Below the pieces are notes generated by a model that worked only from the letters and a program-made list of their open reading frames with translations, had not been told where the DNA came from and searched no databases. A stretch of 64,000 nucleotides of DNA from Dactylorhiza incarnata (Eukaryota > Streptophyta > Magnoliopsida > Asparagales > Orchidaceae). Within the stretch, counting starts at the first letter, position 1, and the number at the start of each line of letters is the position of its first letter. The position numbers and the translations under genes were made by a program. Where the stretch lies: the NCBI GenBank assembly GCA_033032865.1, contig JAWHQI010000040.1:7547001-7611000 (forward strand). The letters run 5' to 3'. Positions 9,461 through 20,819 of this stretch are shown here, one piece after another.

Positions 9461-11016
9461 CTCTCCCTTGAAGTGGGAAGTAGAGACTAGCCCGAGTAAA
9501 CTCCGCAACCGTGTAAACGGTCCCTTCGCCAGCGGCTTTGTGAAGATGTCTGCGACATTGTCCGCACTTCGAACATGCTAGACCATAAGAGATCCTCCCA
9601 ACACCTTTTCACGAATAAAATGGTGCTCAATCTCAATATGCTTGGTCCTCGCGTGACAGACTGGATTATTAACCAGCTTGAGAGCACTCTCATTGTCCCC
9701 GCGTAGCATTTTGGGACCTCGAACCTCCTCATGAGCGTCCTCCACCAACCTCCTGAGCCAAACGGCTTCTTGAGCTGCCAAGGCCGAAGCCTTGTACTCC
9801 GCTTCTGTGGTAGATACGGACACCGAGTCCTGCTTTTTGCTGCACCACGAGATAGCTGTGGGGCCCGACATAAAAACATAGCTAGACGTTGATCTCCGAT
9901 CATCCGCGTCTCCCCCGTAGTCAGCATCCATGTATCCATGCAACTCCAAGCTAGACCCTCTCCTAAATAGGAGAACCAAATCAGAGGTCGACTTCACATA
10001 TTTCAGAATACCTTTTGCCGCCAAAAGATGAGGCTTCCGTGGCTCCACCATGTACCGACTCACTTTGCCAAATACATATGCAATATCAGGCCTTGTGATG
10101 GTCAAGTTAATCAAGCTCCCAACTAGAGCTCGGAACACCAGCGGATCAGATAGAACTCTTCCCTCATCCTTCCAAAGTTTATGATGCTGTTCCAGAGGTA
10201 TAGAGCTACTCTTCCCTTCTTCCATGCCAAATTGTTGAATGATCTGCTCCGCATATCCTTCCTGAGAAACGAGCACTCCTCTCTCCCGCCTCTGGACCTC
10301 GAGTCCAAGGAAATGGTGAAGCTCCCCCAGATCCTTCAGCCTTGCTACCGCCTCCTTCGAGTTCCCGGTGACAATCATGTCATCCAAATACAGCAACACA
10401 ATAACACAAAGCGCCCCCTCCTTCTTGACAAACAAGCTAGAATCAGAGTCTGAAGCAAAGAACCCGCAGAATAGAAGATACTCCGCGATCTTTCCATACC
10501 ACGCCCGAGGCGCTTGCTTCAACCCATATAAGGCCTTCTTCAGTTTGCAAATGTAGTCCGGACGATCCTCCGAGATGAAACCCGGCTGCTGGATCATGAA
10601 GATATCCTTGTCAATCTGTATAAGAAAGCATTCTTAACATCGAGCTGCCAAAACTCCCATCCACAAGATGCCGCCAAAGCAATAACAAATCGGACCGAAG
10701 TCATCTTTGCCACTGGACTAAACGTCTCATCATAATCTTCACCATACTGCTGTGAGAACCCGCGAGCTACAAGGAGAGCCTTGTATCGCTTGATCGTGCC
10801 GTCAGCTTTCTTCTTGAGTTTATAAACCCATTTGCATGTCACAAGGGTAATGCCCTTGGGCCTGGGCACTAGAGACCAAGTCTCATTCTTCTTGAGAGCA
10901 TCCATCTCCTCTTGCATAGCAATATCCCACTGCTTCACGCCTTTGGCTTTCTTAAAACTTGATGGTTCCCTTTCATCCAAGGGACCAGCGAAGAAACAAG
11001 AGATGAAGCTCACCAT
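9455..11016 (-). pseudogene. Cop-1a reverse transcriptase and RNase H
   Basis: Minus strand. The frame opens with the Copia RT start (KETWSLVPRP-like, then CKWVYKLKKKADG and RYKALLVARGFSQQ), passes WQLDVKNAFLY, and shifts frame near 10600. It continues with [17 protein letters not shown], the active-site variant YLDDMIVTG, and RNase H with DADYGGD, SWCSKKQ, STTEAEY and KHIEIEHHFIREK. An 11-residue segment after SKEAVARL is missing compared with Cop-2 and Cop-3. The closing stop TGA (9457-9455) lies inside the LTR. Both RT aspartates remain in the DNA. Confidence 0.85.
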
Positions 11017-12006
11017 GTTTCCTCCTGTGTATCAATCTGGTGGCTTGATAGTCCTCTTCGACCTCCTAAGATGTTGCACCTGACTAACCACCTCCTCAGC
11101 TGCTTCTTCTGTGCAAGCTCCTCTTCCAGACGAACTTGGAGCATCGCTCCCCCTGCTTCCAGAACCTGAAGCCTCCATCTCAGAGCTTGACACAACAGGA
11201 GCTCCTGGTGAAACAGGCAACTCCACTTGAAGATCTTCCGCAGCTTTCCCTTCTTTATCAACCTTGTTCTCCCGCAGTTCAACTCCTAAACTCCCCTTGT
11301 AGGAAGTCACTTCATCGAACACCACATCCCGAGATACCACGGGTCTTCGTGTCTCAGGATCCATGCATCTCTATCCTTTCTTCCGCTCATCATACCCAAC
11401 AAAGACTAGCTTCCTTGCTTTCGCATCTAGCTTTGTCCGAAGAGCGTCAGGAATATGCACATAGCAGGTTGACCCAAACACCCGAAGGTGCGCAACACTC
11501 GGCTTCTCCTTGAACATTAGTTCGTGAGGGGTTTTCATGTTGATAGGACTTAGAGGCATCCTGTTGATGACGTAAGCTGCACAAGACATTCCCTCCGCCC
11601 AAAAGGACTTTGTGATACTCTTGGCATGAAGCCAGCATTTGCAGGTTTCCGTCAGATGACAGATCTTCCTTTCTGCAATGCCATTCTGCTGTGGAGTATG
11701 GGCACAAGTGAGATCTCTCTGAATGTCGTGTTTCCTGCAAAAACTAGAGAACTCACCAGAGGTGAACTCCCCACCATTGTCAGTTCTCAATTTTTTCACC
11801 TGCAGGCCTAACTGACCTTCCACCAGCTCCTTGAACTCCACAAACTTCGCAAAGGCTTTCGACTTCTCTTTCAGAAAATACACCCAGACATATCTGGTGT
11901 AATCGTCAATCAACACCAACATATATATGTTGCCTCCAAGGCTTGGGGTGGCAGTCGGTCCCATCAAATCACCGTGAATGCACCCGCTTTCCAACATGGA
12001 TAACAT
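11017..12006 (-). pseudogene. Cop-1a integrase core and linker
   Basis: Minus strand. The D-D-E core is visible as GDLMGPTATPSLGG, RTDNGGEFTSGEFSSF and TPQQNGIAERK, followed by ELMFKEKPSVAHLRVFG, which marks the integrase C-terminal part. An S/G/E-rich linker with LRRSKRTIKPPDRYTGG leads to RT. A stop interrupts ERKKG near 11371. The HHCC zinc-binding N-terminus is deleted (see the Cop-2 integrase for the intact form). Confidence 0.85.
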
Positions 12007-12427
12007 CTCCCTTTATCTCTGATTGAGTTCTAAGAAACTTCACTTCTGTTGGGACAAACAGAACGTGATAACCGGCATCGACCGCATTGGTCACAGAGAA
12101 GAGATTCTTCTTCATACCAGGCATGTGATAAACACTCCTCAATGTGAGTGGACCCTTATCACTGCTCAGGGAGACAACACCTTCTTGTTCGGCAGCATGA
12201 ACAGAATTATCAGTCGTAATGATAGCATCGTTACCTGAGTAAGGTGCCAAAGAAGAGAACTTTGTTTCATCACCGGTGAGATGATGTCCACACCCCGAAT
12301 CAACAATCCAATCCTCTTCGAAGTTGATGGAAGCCAAGGCCTTAACGGTCATCGCCGCCATATTAGCTGCAAAGGCTCCTCCCCATCCAGCTTCATCAGA
12401 CTTTGGCTTCTCCTTCTCCGCTACATG
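12007..12427 (-). pseudogene. Cop-1a protease and gag end, truncated
   Basis: Minus strand. The Copia aspartic protease motif WIVDSGCGHHLTGD is followed by VYHMPGMKKNLFSVTNAVDAG. Upstream gag stops abruptly at HVAEKEKPKSDEAG, where the sequence switches at 12427 to the Athila gag of Ath-2. The catalytic D of DSG is intact. Confidence 0.82.
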
Positions 12428-14607
12428 CACCGGTCGTGGGTCAGGTGGCTAACGAAAATGAAGTGGTCAGGCCGAGACCTAGGACCATGAGAGACTACAC
12501 CACTCCTACAGTTGGGAGTGTGTATCCTGGTTTTGGGCCTAACATCATGAACAATCAGCTCAAAATCAAGCCCGCCATCCTGAACATCATCCGTAACAAC
12601 GCGCAGTTCTCTGGGATGCCCAGTGAAGACCCACATCTTCACTTGGCTGAGTTCGCCGACATTTGCGGTACCTTCCGGTATGCTGGAATCACTGACGAAA
12701 CAGTCAAGTTGAGACTGTTTCCATTCTCATTGTGTGCCAAAGCGAAGGTGTGGCTCCATTCTATCCCTCCAGGAACTGCTGCAACGTGGGATGTGCTCGC
12801 ATCCAAGTTTCTCGCCAAATTCCACCCGGTGGACAAGATTGTGAGCCTTCGGCGTGAGATCGCCACCTTCCGGCAAGCTGAGCAGGAAACCCTCGCAGAA
12901 GCTTGGGAGCATCTTTGTGACCTCCTGCGCAAATGCCCAAATCACGAGCTCCAGCCGTGGAACATTGTGGAGACCTTCTACTTCCCCATCGAGCCCAACC
13001 ATCGGGCGATGATTGACGCTGCTGCAGGAGGAACCTTGATGAACCACACGCCTGAGGAAGCTCTTAGAATTCTACAGGACACCGCATCCCACAACACTTT
13101 CTGGACTGCGGGGAGAAATGCGCCTTGAAGCGCTCGGGGACTATTCGTGGTGGATTCACTACCTCCCGCTGTTGCGCCCGCGTCTAACATTGCATGTGAA
13201 GGATGTGGAGGTGGTGGTCACCACTCATACGAGTGCCCAGGTAGCGGAAAATCAGGTGAATTCTCTCAGCTTAGTTTAAATGAATCTGTAAATTTCGTTG
13301 GAAATCAAGCTAGGGGGGCACCCTACGGAAATGCTTATAATCCGGGTGTAAGAAATCACCCCAATTTTTCATGGAACCAAAATGCTGCAGGCCAACGATG
13401 GCAACCGGGCCAGCATCAAAACGTTGCTCAAGCGTCCGGAAGTCAACCATGGCCGCCTCAGCCAGGTTATAATCAAGGTGCCCCGGTCCCTAAGAAAAGT
13501 AATCTGGAAGAGTTGATGGAGAGGTTTATGGAAGTCCCCAATGCTAATATGGTGAACCAAGTCGCGTCCATGTGTAACTTGGAGACGCAAGTGGGCCAAC
13601 TGGCTCAAGTGCTAACCGAGCGTGCGCAAGGGACCCTTCCCAGTAATACAGAAACAAATCCAATTAACCAAGGGAAGAGTCTCTCCGACGCGGGAGTTGG
13701 TGAACTAAGTGAGTTGGTAGTTGCTTGCTCCATTAACAATATTGAAACGGCAGCCCTATGTGATTCTGGTTCATCTCGCAACATCCTCGCCTTGCAGGAT
13801 GTTGCTAAACTGCAACTTAATATGGATACGGATGAACGGAAGTCACTAGTGCTTTCTAATGGGACCGTAGTTAAGGCTGAGGGAGAAGTCAGGAATGTGG
13901 AAGTTACAATTGAAGGGACGGTAGTAGTTGCCGACTTCCAAGTCTTGGGACCAATTCTGAATTAATCCATTCCCATCTTGGGAGTACCGTTCTTAAAAGA
14001 GAGCGGTGCCACCTTAGATTTTTCTAAGGGGTGTGTTGTCTTACACTGTAAAGTGATGCCCTCTACGTGTCCCAAGATTGTATCAGAAGCGGTAATCCAC
14101 TCCCCCCTTGTTTTTACTGATAAACCATTTAGTGATGCAGAAGCCAAGAAAAGAACAGAATCGCCAGAAGGAGAAAAGAATGAAGAGAAGTTGCAAGTTG
14201 TGATGGAAGAAGGAAAGGAGGCAAGAGACAACACTGAAATCAGAATATTGAATGATGAGGGAGATGGTGAAACAAAGCGCCTTATTAAAATTTGCCCGAA
14301 TCAAAGTAACAATTGTAAATATTTTAAGCAGGTCCATTGGGCTGATCCGATTGCCACGGCGGCAACGGAAGTGAAGCCACTCACCACTAAGGCGGGAAAT
14401 TATGCCTGTTATCAACGTTGGCGCTCTCCAACTGTGGAGAAGCTGAGGAAAGAAAAATTGCTGCGTGAATCACGCTCTGCTGCCCTCCGGCGCGGGAAGG
14501 AAGAGGCTAGGGGCAAGGTGGAGACATCCTCCTTGGGCCCTAAAGCCTTCACCTCTTTCCCATCTCGCGTAGCGGGGGAGAACCACCACAAATCAGCATA
14601 CAGCTGA
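12428..14607 (+). pseudogene. Athila gag-protease (Ath-2)
   Basis: One frame runs through with only two stops (TGA 13126-13128, TAA 13963-13965). The gag domain shows TMRDYTTPTVGSV, LKIKPAILNIIRNNAQFSG, SEDPHLHLAEFADIC, LFPFSLCAKAKVWLHS, SKFLAKFHP and TLAEAWEHLCDLLRKCPNHE, all typical of Athila gag. A CCHC knuckle, CEGCGGGGHHSYEC, follows at about 13195-13236. The retropepsin-like part has ALCDSGSSRNILAL, where DSG is the likely active site, and ILGVPFLKESGATLDF. RT and integrase do not follow: after 14607 the frame closes and the post-pol motif begins, so pol was deleted. Confidence 0.87.
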
Positions 14608-14743
14608 TGCGTGATGGGGTCTCGGGGTTGTGATTGTGCTGTTTCTTCCGTCTGATTTTTTATGCACTATTTTGTCACTTCGCTGTGTTTGTCATTTTTA
14701 TTTTAGTTTGGAACAATATCTTTCTGCTCTTTGAACAATGCTT

Positions 14744-14808
14744 AATACAGGTATTTGGTCCACCTTAAAGGACGTTAAACAAAAGGGCTTCTTGGGAGAC
14801 AACCCATG
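14744..14808 (+). other. Conserved Athila post-pol motif (Ath-2)
   Basis: It contains CAGGTATTTGGTCCA, GGACGTTAAA and CTTCTTGGGAGACAACCCA in that order. It is homologous to 2651-2710 on the opposite strand. It marks the place where pol would end in an intact element. Confidence 0.65.
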
Positions 14809-15802
14809 GGGAACCACCCGGTTCCGTCTAGCTTTTTAATTCCTTTTGTGAATTGTTATTTCTGTTTTGCTAACATTGTAGGAGAATGCTCTCTTGTGGA
14901 CGATGATGAAGGAGAAATATTTTCAAAATGGGATTACGGCACTTCTGGCATGCTCTTTTATGAGCATAGGTCAACTTTACCCCTCTCTTACTTATGTTTG
15001 AATTGTTTATTCTAGTTAGTTTTAATCAAGTCTGGTGGGGAGAGAGCGAGTTGTGCACGTACACACACTTTGCATGACATGCTAGAATGTGCTGAGTTAG
15101 GATTTATTTTTTTGTTGCGCACATTGCATACACTTGCACCTAATTCACGCGCACTTGATCACGCGTGCTTTTTGGGTATCACTGCAAGGTTTTCCCACTC
15201 ATAAGAATTGAATGGTTAGCATGTGAGTGAGGAGTAGAGAAAAATGTTGACTCAAGTAGTGCTCTAGTCAAGTGCTCCCGTCACGCCTAGAAATTCAATT
15301 AGAGTAGAATGAAATTCAGAATTATAATTTAGTTATTTCTTTTATAGTAAATTAAATTTATTTTACTTTAGTGGTGAATCCGGTGTATCCAACGGTAGCA
15401 TAAGGTCGAGTGTAGCAGACTAGTAGTAGCTTATTACTAGGGTCGGAAGGAAGGACAACCTTTCTTGGTGGCTAGAACTTGCACTAGGCGACTCTCGACA
15501 CGATTGTGTTGAAGTACTCGCCATAAAATGTGATATAGGCCATCTCTTGATCCGGTTGAGCTTTGAAAATCCTTACCTACGTAATCATCGTTGCAAGCCC
15601 ACTTGAGCCTACCTTTCCTCCTTGTTTAGCTCCACTAAAAATTTAACCAAAGCCATACGGCCGAATCTATTTTCGCACCAACCTTTGAGCTGAAAGAAAT
15701 TTCTTTCTCGATCACATTTGGTGTCTTTTTTTTGTATGTATGGCAGCTTCAAATTAGCTAAGGGAGTTGTTTTATTGTGCGTAAAAACGTCATTTTGTCG
15801 AT

Positions 15803-15850
15803 GAGAGAAAAAGAAAAGAAAAGAAAGAAAAGAAAAGAAATGAAAAGTGG
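15803..15850 (+). repeat. A/G-rich microsatellite, (AAAAG)n type
   Basis: This is an imperfect run of AAAAG units within the Ath-2 3' region. It is simple sequence with no feature of its own. Confidence 0.8.
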
Positions 15851-16456
15851 CGCAAAAAAATGATACTCTCTCGGCAAATTCAATTTATTTTTGGCTTAGC
15901 ACGCACCTAGTGTTCAGTTGAAGTCTGGGGGTGTCGTGTAATTACTGAAAATTGTGTATTGGTGATTGTTATTCTCTTGAGTGCTCAGGTTGTGTTGAGT
16001 GCGATTCCCATCATCCTTCTACTTACCTAGCCTATACTCAACCTAAGCCCAATAATTACCTATCAGTCCAATTGATTTTAGACACGAGTCGTTTCATGCA
16101 GCAGAGAGAGTGCGGACGTGCAAGCCTATGGACACCGACTTTGATGGATTTCTTAGGAGTTTGTCCCTAGCTTCGATTCGAGTAATACTCTACTCATTAG
16201 TCACGCTATTTTCCCTTTTTGCGCGATCGAAATATTCACCAGGATTCACCATCCAAGTAAATTAAATTTCAATTTACTGTTTTAGAAATAATTAGATACA
16301 ATCTTGAGTTTAATTCTGTTCTAATGCATCTCTATGCGCGAGAGCATGCGACTTCGGATTGTTCTCTACCGCTCAAACTCATGCTAACATTCAATTGTTC
16401 CGACAGGAGAGCTGAGTAGTTTGCCCGAGACGTGCAAATGGTTAAGTCTGGGGGTG

Positions 16457-17984
16457 CGATGAGTCCCATTTATATATATATATATATATTTGGACTCATT
16501 TGGGCTGTTATTCTAGTCTTTGCACCACATTTTAGGCACGTTTTCATTCATATGTATTATTCCATGCTAGGTGCACTATTAAGATCATTTCGGTGTGCAA
16601 TTGCATTCCTTGTTGTTGGGGGTAAGCACATGGTGCTCCCCTTCCCTTCTTTTATGTTTTTCTGATGCTGGACGTGTATTCCCAGCTGTTTTATCTTGTT
16701 GCAGGTGACCTGATCGTCCCGTTTACCCCAGAAGTAATTTCTGTGCATATCGCACGGTCGTGCGTTTCCTTGACGCACGGTCGGTTGCGGTCGTGCGTTT
16801 GTGTCTGGGCAGAAAATGGAGCGTCGAAGTTTACTCGTGCATTTTGACGCACGGGCGGATTCGCCCGTGCGTGAGTAAAACGCACGGTCGACCTGTGTCT
16901 TTGTGATTTCAGAGCGTCGGAGTTTACTCGTGCGTTTGAACGCACGGGAGGTATTGGTCGTGCGTGATCAAATCGCACGGGCGGCGCAGCTTCTTCCCCA
17001 AGCCATATTTTATCTGTTAATATCGCACGGTCTGTGCACGGTCGTGCGTTCGACTGTGCGTGACCATTTTTCAGCCTGTTTGCTATAAAAAGTAGGAATC
17101 GAGGAGGTCAACAAAGAGAGCGATTGGAGGCGGACTGGAGCGATTCAGAGTGCAGGAAATCACTTCCTTCCCGCTGCTCTTGAGGGCTGAAGGCTTCCCC
17201 TTCATCTCCACCACCATCGAGGCCATTTCCGGTGATTTCCACCTCCATCCTTCCATCTGGGAGCACTAGGAATCTTTATCCACCATTAGCTCAAGCGTTC
17301 CTCGCTGAGAGATCAGAGAAGCGCTGAAGATCGTAGGAGCGGTGACAGCCTCCTTCGAGCCAAGGTCACCATCTGAGGGCCGAGTCCGGAGAGAGCCCGA
17401 CAACCTCTTATTCTGGTCGTGAACCCAAGACGTGACTTCTTCTTTGTGGTCCTCTCTAACCCTTGATGCTTGAACTTCTTTGTTGTTGTTTTATGAACGA
17501 TTGTTAATTTAATCTTAAGGATTATTGCTTGTGTTCATATGCAATGTTGTTGTGATGGCATGAATAGCCCTTTTTCCTAGTGATTTCTGAGATTCGTTGT
17601 GTGTGAAGCGACTAGCAATTGCTAGTGGTGATGTTTAGAGAAGAGGTGTGTGCAACCCTCAACCGTCATAGTTACATTCCGTCCACGCGCCTTCCGAAGC
17701 ATGGCATCACAGTCGTTGCATCCATCTCGCCTTGCGAAGCGGAGTTTTGACCCGCATCTCTCTTTATTTTGCAATAGCATAGGATCCCAACCCAAACCTC
17801 CCGTTGTTACTTATTAATCCTTTTAACTGATTTCCTGGTTTGAGCAAATCGTACTACCCAACTTGCGGTCCTTTGAGAACGATATTCGGGGAGTTTCACC
17901 CTATTTTATTACTTGAGCGGCCGGTGCACTGCCGTCGTATCGCATTTCGTGCCTGCTAATTAGCAGTGCCGAAATAGCGCATCA
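16457..17984 (+). repeat. Ath-2 3' LTR (about 1528 bp)
   Basis: It starts at CGATGAGTCC, aligned with TGATGAGTCC of Ath-1 (first base T to C), directly after the GGGGGTG tract. It ends GCGCATCA at 17984, the same terminus as Ath-1. It contains a (TA)n run at about 16471-16489 and the stretch CCATGCTAGGTGCAC, which also occurs in the Ath-1 LTR. Its length is within 20 bp of the Ath-1 LTR despite strong divergence. Confidence 0.8.
16751..17060. repeat. CGCACG/CGTGCG hairpin cluster in Ath-2 LTR
   Basis: Many arms of CGCACGG and CGTGCG type occur. A perfect 11-bp stem (ACGCACGGGCG at 16847-16857 with its complement at 16862-16872) closes a 4-nt loop. CGCACGGTCGTGCG at 16751-16764 is a 6-bp palindrome around GT. 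It is the counterpart of the Ath-1 array although the two LTRs are otherwise diverged. Confidence 0.8.
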
Positions 17985-18640
17985 GTATGCTACCCTTAGA
18001 TTGAAAGGGTCCGCCTATGTTTGGTGGGGACAATTAGAGCAATGTCGATTCAATTTGTGCATGCCCGCCATCACCATGTGGATCGAGTTTAAAGCCCCAC
18101 AACGAAAGCGGTATGTTTACCCGATTATTTGCATATCCTCTATTGTTGGTTCCACAACCTACGACAAGACAAATTATCAGTGGATGAATACATGAATGAG
18201 TTCCTAGTACTTCAATCTCGCCTTGATCTCCGTGTGGATGACGACATGATTGTCTCCCATTATCTGAACGGGTTACGATATTCCATTAGAGACTAATTTG
18301 AGTTATTTGATTGTAAGGACTTGGGAGAGGTCTCCAGCTGCGCTCATAGAATATAGTCCTCTCAAAAGAAGACATCCAGAACTAGGTCCACACCCACTTA
18401 CGCTTCCACTCCTACTGTTAGGACTGTCGGATCCTCTCGTCCGGCAGTACCCATGAGTACCCAGCATTTCCTGCCGCCCCCTCAAGAGGCAAGGAGATTA
18501 ATGGCACTAGACCACAGCCTGGGACTTTTAGAAGTTTCAATTGTATAGAGTCGGGTAATAAAACGTCTAAGTGTCTGCGATGCCACTTCCTCGTCATCAT
18601 TGATTTGGAGAGTGGTTCATAACCTGTGTATGGGGTCCTT
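17985..18640 (+). pseudogene. Chr-1 gag
   Basis: It begins inside gag with YATLRLKGSAYVWWGQLEQC, close to the LKG-A-WW box of Ty3/Gypsy gag. After a frameshift near 18190 it continues YMNEFLVLQSRLDL, MIVSHYLNGLR and LFDCKDLGEVSS. A decayed zinc-knuckle region with FNCIESGNKTSKC lies near 18535. Several stops are present, and the first part of gag is missing. Confidence 0.7.
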
Positions 18641-18820
18641 AGTGATTCCTAGCCTGATCTGACCCATGAGCCCGAGTTAGAGAGTGAGTATGAAGTTGAG
18701 GGAAAACAGCCTGACCAATTGGTGTGTACTCTCCAACATAGTCTCCTAACTCCCAAAACTCCCGCGGAAGATGATTGGTTGAGGAACAACATTTTCCGTA
18801 TGATCTCCCGCATATAGGGG

Positions 18821-20270
18821 TAGTTTTGCGGTAGTATGGAGAACTTTGTTTCTAAACGCATGGTGGATAAGTTGAAGTTAAGGTCACAACCCTTAGGAAA
18901 ACCCTACATTCTATCATGGGTCACTAGTAGCACGACCATTCCCATCACACACCAGTGTCTCATTGAGTTTTCCATAGGTAGTACATATCATGATGCAGTC
19001 TGGTGTCACGTTGCTACTATCGAGGTTTGTCATATCCTGTTTGGACGACCTTGGCAGTACGATAGACATGTTATACATGATGGTGTGAAGAACTCTCATT
19101 CCTTCGAGCGCAATGGGCGCAAGATTGTTCTTCTTTCCCAGAAGAATAGTCTTGTTCCTCGGGACCTAGAGAGGCATTCACGCCCACCTACCACTATCTC
19201 TATGATATCCTTCCCCTCCACCACCATGTTACTGACTGGATCTCAATTCCAAGAGGAGATGAGAGATAATGATGTCGTTTATATGCTATCTAGTATTGAT
19301 ACGACACCCTCTATTATTGACAATCCTAGTACGGTGCTACCCCTCATCGATGAGTACTCTGAGATTATGCTAGAGGAGTCTCCCGGTCAGCTTCCCCCGA
19401 TGAGAGATATTCAACACAGTATTGACCTTATGCGTGGAGTTAGCTTACCTCATTTACCCCATTAATGTATGAGTCCGAAAGAGCATGAGGAGTTACATAG
19501 ACAGGTGACCGAGCTGATTTTAAAGGGTCACATTAGAGAGAGCATGAGTCTGTGCGTCGTTCCTGCACTTCTAGTTCCTAAGAAAGATGGAATGTGGCGT
19601 ATGTATGTAGACAGTCGAGCGATTAATAAGATCACCATCAAATATCACTTTCTGATTCCCCGATTGGATGACATGCTTGATATGCTTAGTGGATCCCGTG
19701 TATTTTCAAAGATTGGCTTGAAGAGTGGATACCACCATATTAGTATTCGACCTGGGGATGAATGGAAGACTGCTTTCAAAACTAAAGAGGATTTATACAA
19801 GTGGCAAGTGATGCCTTTTGGTCTCTCCAATGCTCCCAGCACCTTTATAGGAGTGACGAATCAGGGGCTTAAACCACTCATAGGAGTCTGCGTAGTGGTA
19901 TATTTTGACAATATAATGATTTATAGTTTGGATCCTGATCAGCACCTGACTCATCTGAGACAAGTATTAGAAATCCCGTGCACAAATAAATTATATATAA
20001 ATTTGAAGAAGTGCACTTTTATGACTGATAACCTGACCTTCCTAGGAAATATCGTTTCTTTTGAGGGCATTAGAGTTGATAGAGAGAAGGTCAAGATGAT
20101 AGAATCATGGCCAAGCACTAGGACGATTACTGAGGCTTGGGGATTTCATGGTCTAGCATCCTTTTATCGGTGATTAATACGGAATTTTAGTACCCTGATT
20201 GCACTTGTTACTAATTGACTGAAAAGAGGATTATTTGTTTGGACTAAGGAAGCTGAACACGCTTTTTACT
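18821..20270 (+). pseudogene. Chr-1 protease-like domain and reverse transcriptase
   Basis: One frame runs with stops at 19463-19465 and 20171-20173. The protease-like part has SMENFVSKRMVDKLKL and HILFGRPWQYDRHVIHDG, but the D-[ST]-G catalytic signature cannot be found. RT follows: [50 protein letters not shown]. The motif normally reading FSKIDLKSGYHQI is [13 protein letters not shown], and YFDDILIYS is YFDNIMIYS. Two of the three metal-binding aspartates are therefore lost, making this RT inactive by sequence. Confidence 0.85.
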
Positions 20271-20780
20271 AGTTAAGGAGAAACTCACTAGTGCACCTGT
20301 ATTAGCGCTGCCTGATTTTGACAAGAATTTTGAGGTTGATTGTGACGCGTCTATTATAGGCATTAATGCATTTTTGAGTTAGGAGGGTCGACCTATAACA
20401 TTCTTTAGCGAGAAGCTAAATGATGTGAATACTCGATATTCTACATGTGACATAGAGTTTTACGTGATCGTTCAGGCTCCCCACCATTGGAGAGACTACC
20501 TGATTCAGCGTGAGTTTGTATTGAATAGCGACCACGATGCATTAAAGCATCTGAACTCGCAGGAGGATATCAGATGACATGCCAAGTGCGTTGCTTACCT
20601 GCAAAGTTCACTTTTCATTTGAATCACAAACCCGGCATCACAAATCGAGTGGCCGATGCACTTAGTCGTCGATCCCAATTGCTAGTTACACTACAGCCTT
20701 ACATTAAGGAATTAGATTCACAGCGTGACTTATATGCCACCGATCCTTTTTTGCGACATTTAGATCTCATGTCAATATAG
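20271..20780 (+). pseudogene. Chr-1 RNase H
   Basis: Pieces in shifting frames read [17 protein letters not shown], then GRPITFFSEKLN, RYSTCDIEFYVIVQA, HHWRDYL and SDHDALKHLNSQ, followed by HKPGITNRVADALSRR. This is the Ty3/Gypsy RNase H with its connection to integrase. DCDAS and the E in CDIEFY correspond to catalytic acidic residues. A stop at about 20383 and frameshifts near 20270 and 20575 break it. Confidence 0.8.
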
Positions 20781-20819
20781 TGGGGTTGATCATACTACCC
20801 AGTACATAGTGAGTGAGAG

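Larger units (their letters stand above)
4744..12427. repeat. Duplicated block, copy 1 (partner 21894-29544)
   Basis: The sequence matches the partner collinearly at an offset of about 17,150, drifting to about 17,117 through small indels. In the stretches I aligned there is roughly one difference per 30-60 bases. The match starts exactly at the Ath-1 LTR end and stops at 12427, where Ath-2 sequence begins. Both copies carry a Copia element at the same base with the same GAAAG flank and the same internal deletions, so the block was duplicated rather than built twice. Confidence 0.9.
8279..12427 (-). mobile_element. Cop-1a: Ty1/Copia element, 5' half lost
   Basis: On the minus strand the retained part runs from the end of gag through protease, integrase, reverse transcriptase and RNase H to a full 3' LTR (9460-8279). 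Gag, the primer site and the 5' LTR are lost at 12427, where Ath-2 begins. It shares three defects with Cop-1b: loss of ~260 bp covering the integrase N-terminus, an 11-residue deletion in RT and an RT frameshift near 10610. It was therefore defective before the block was duplicated. Confidence 0.88.
14608..16456 (+). other. Ath-2 non-coding 3' region with repeated polypurine-like tracts
   Basis: No gene is seen over ~1.8 kb. AAGTCTGG-plus-G-run tracts lie at about 15028-15043, 15921-15935 and 16444-16456. The last primes the LTR. The spacing (about 895 and 520 bp) matches Ath-1 (about 897 and 515 bp). Confidence 0.65.
12428..17984 (+). mobile_element. Ath-2: 5'-truncated Athila-type element
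   Basis: Plus strand: gag-protease (12428-14607), conserved post-pol motif, long non-coding 3' region with three polypurine-like tracts, and one LTR (16457-17984). The 5' LTR, primer site, RT, RNase H and integrase are absent. It belongs to a different subfamily from Ath-1 but shares its plan and motifs. At 17985 the sequence switches into the chromovirus gag. At 12427/12428 it abuts Cop-1a through a breakpoint with short shared sequence. Confidence 0.85.
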
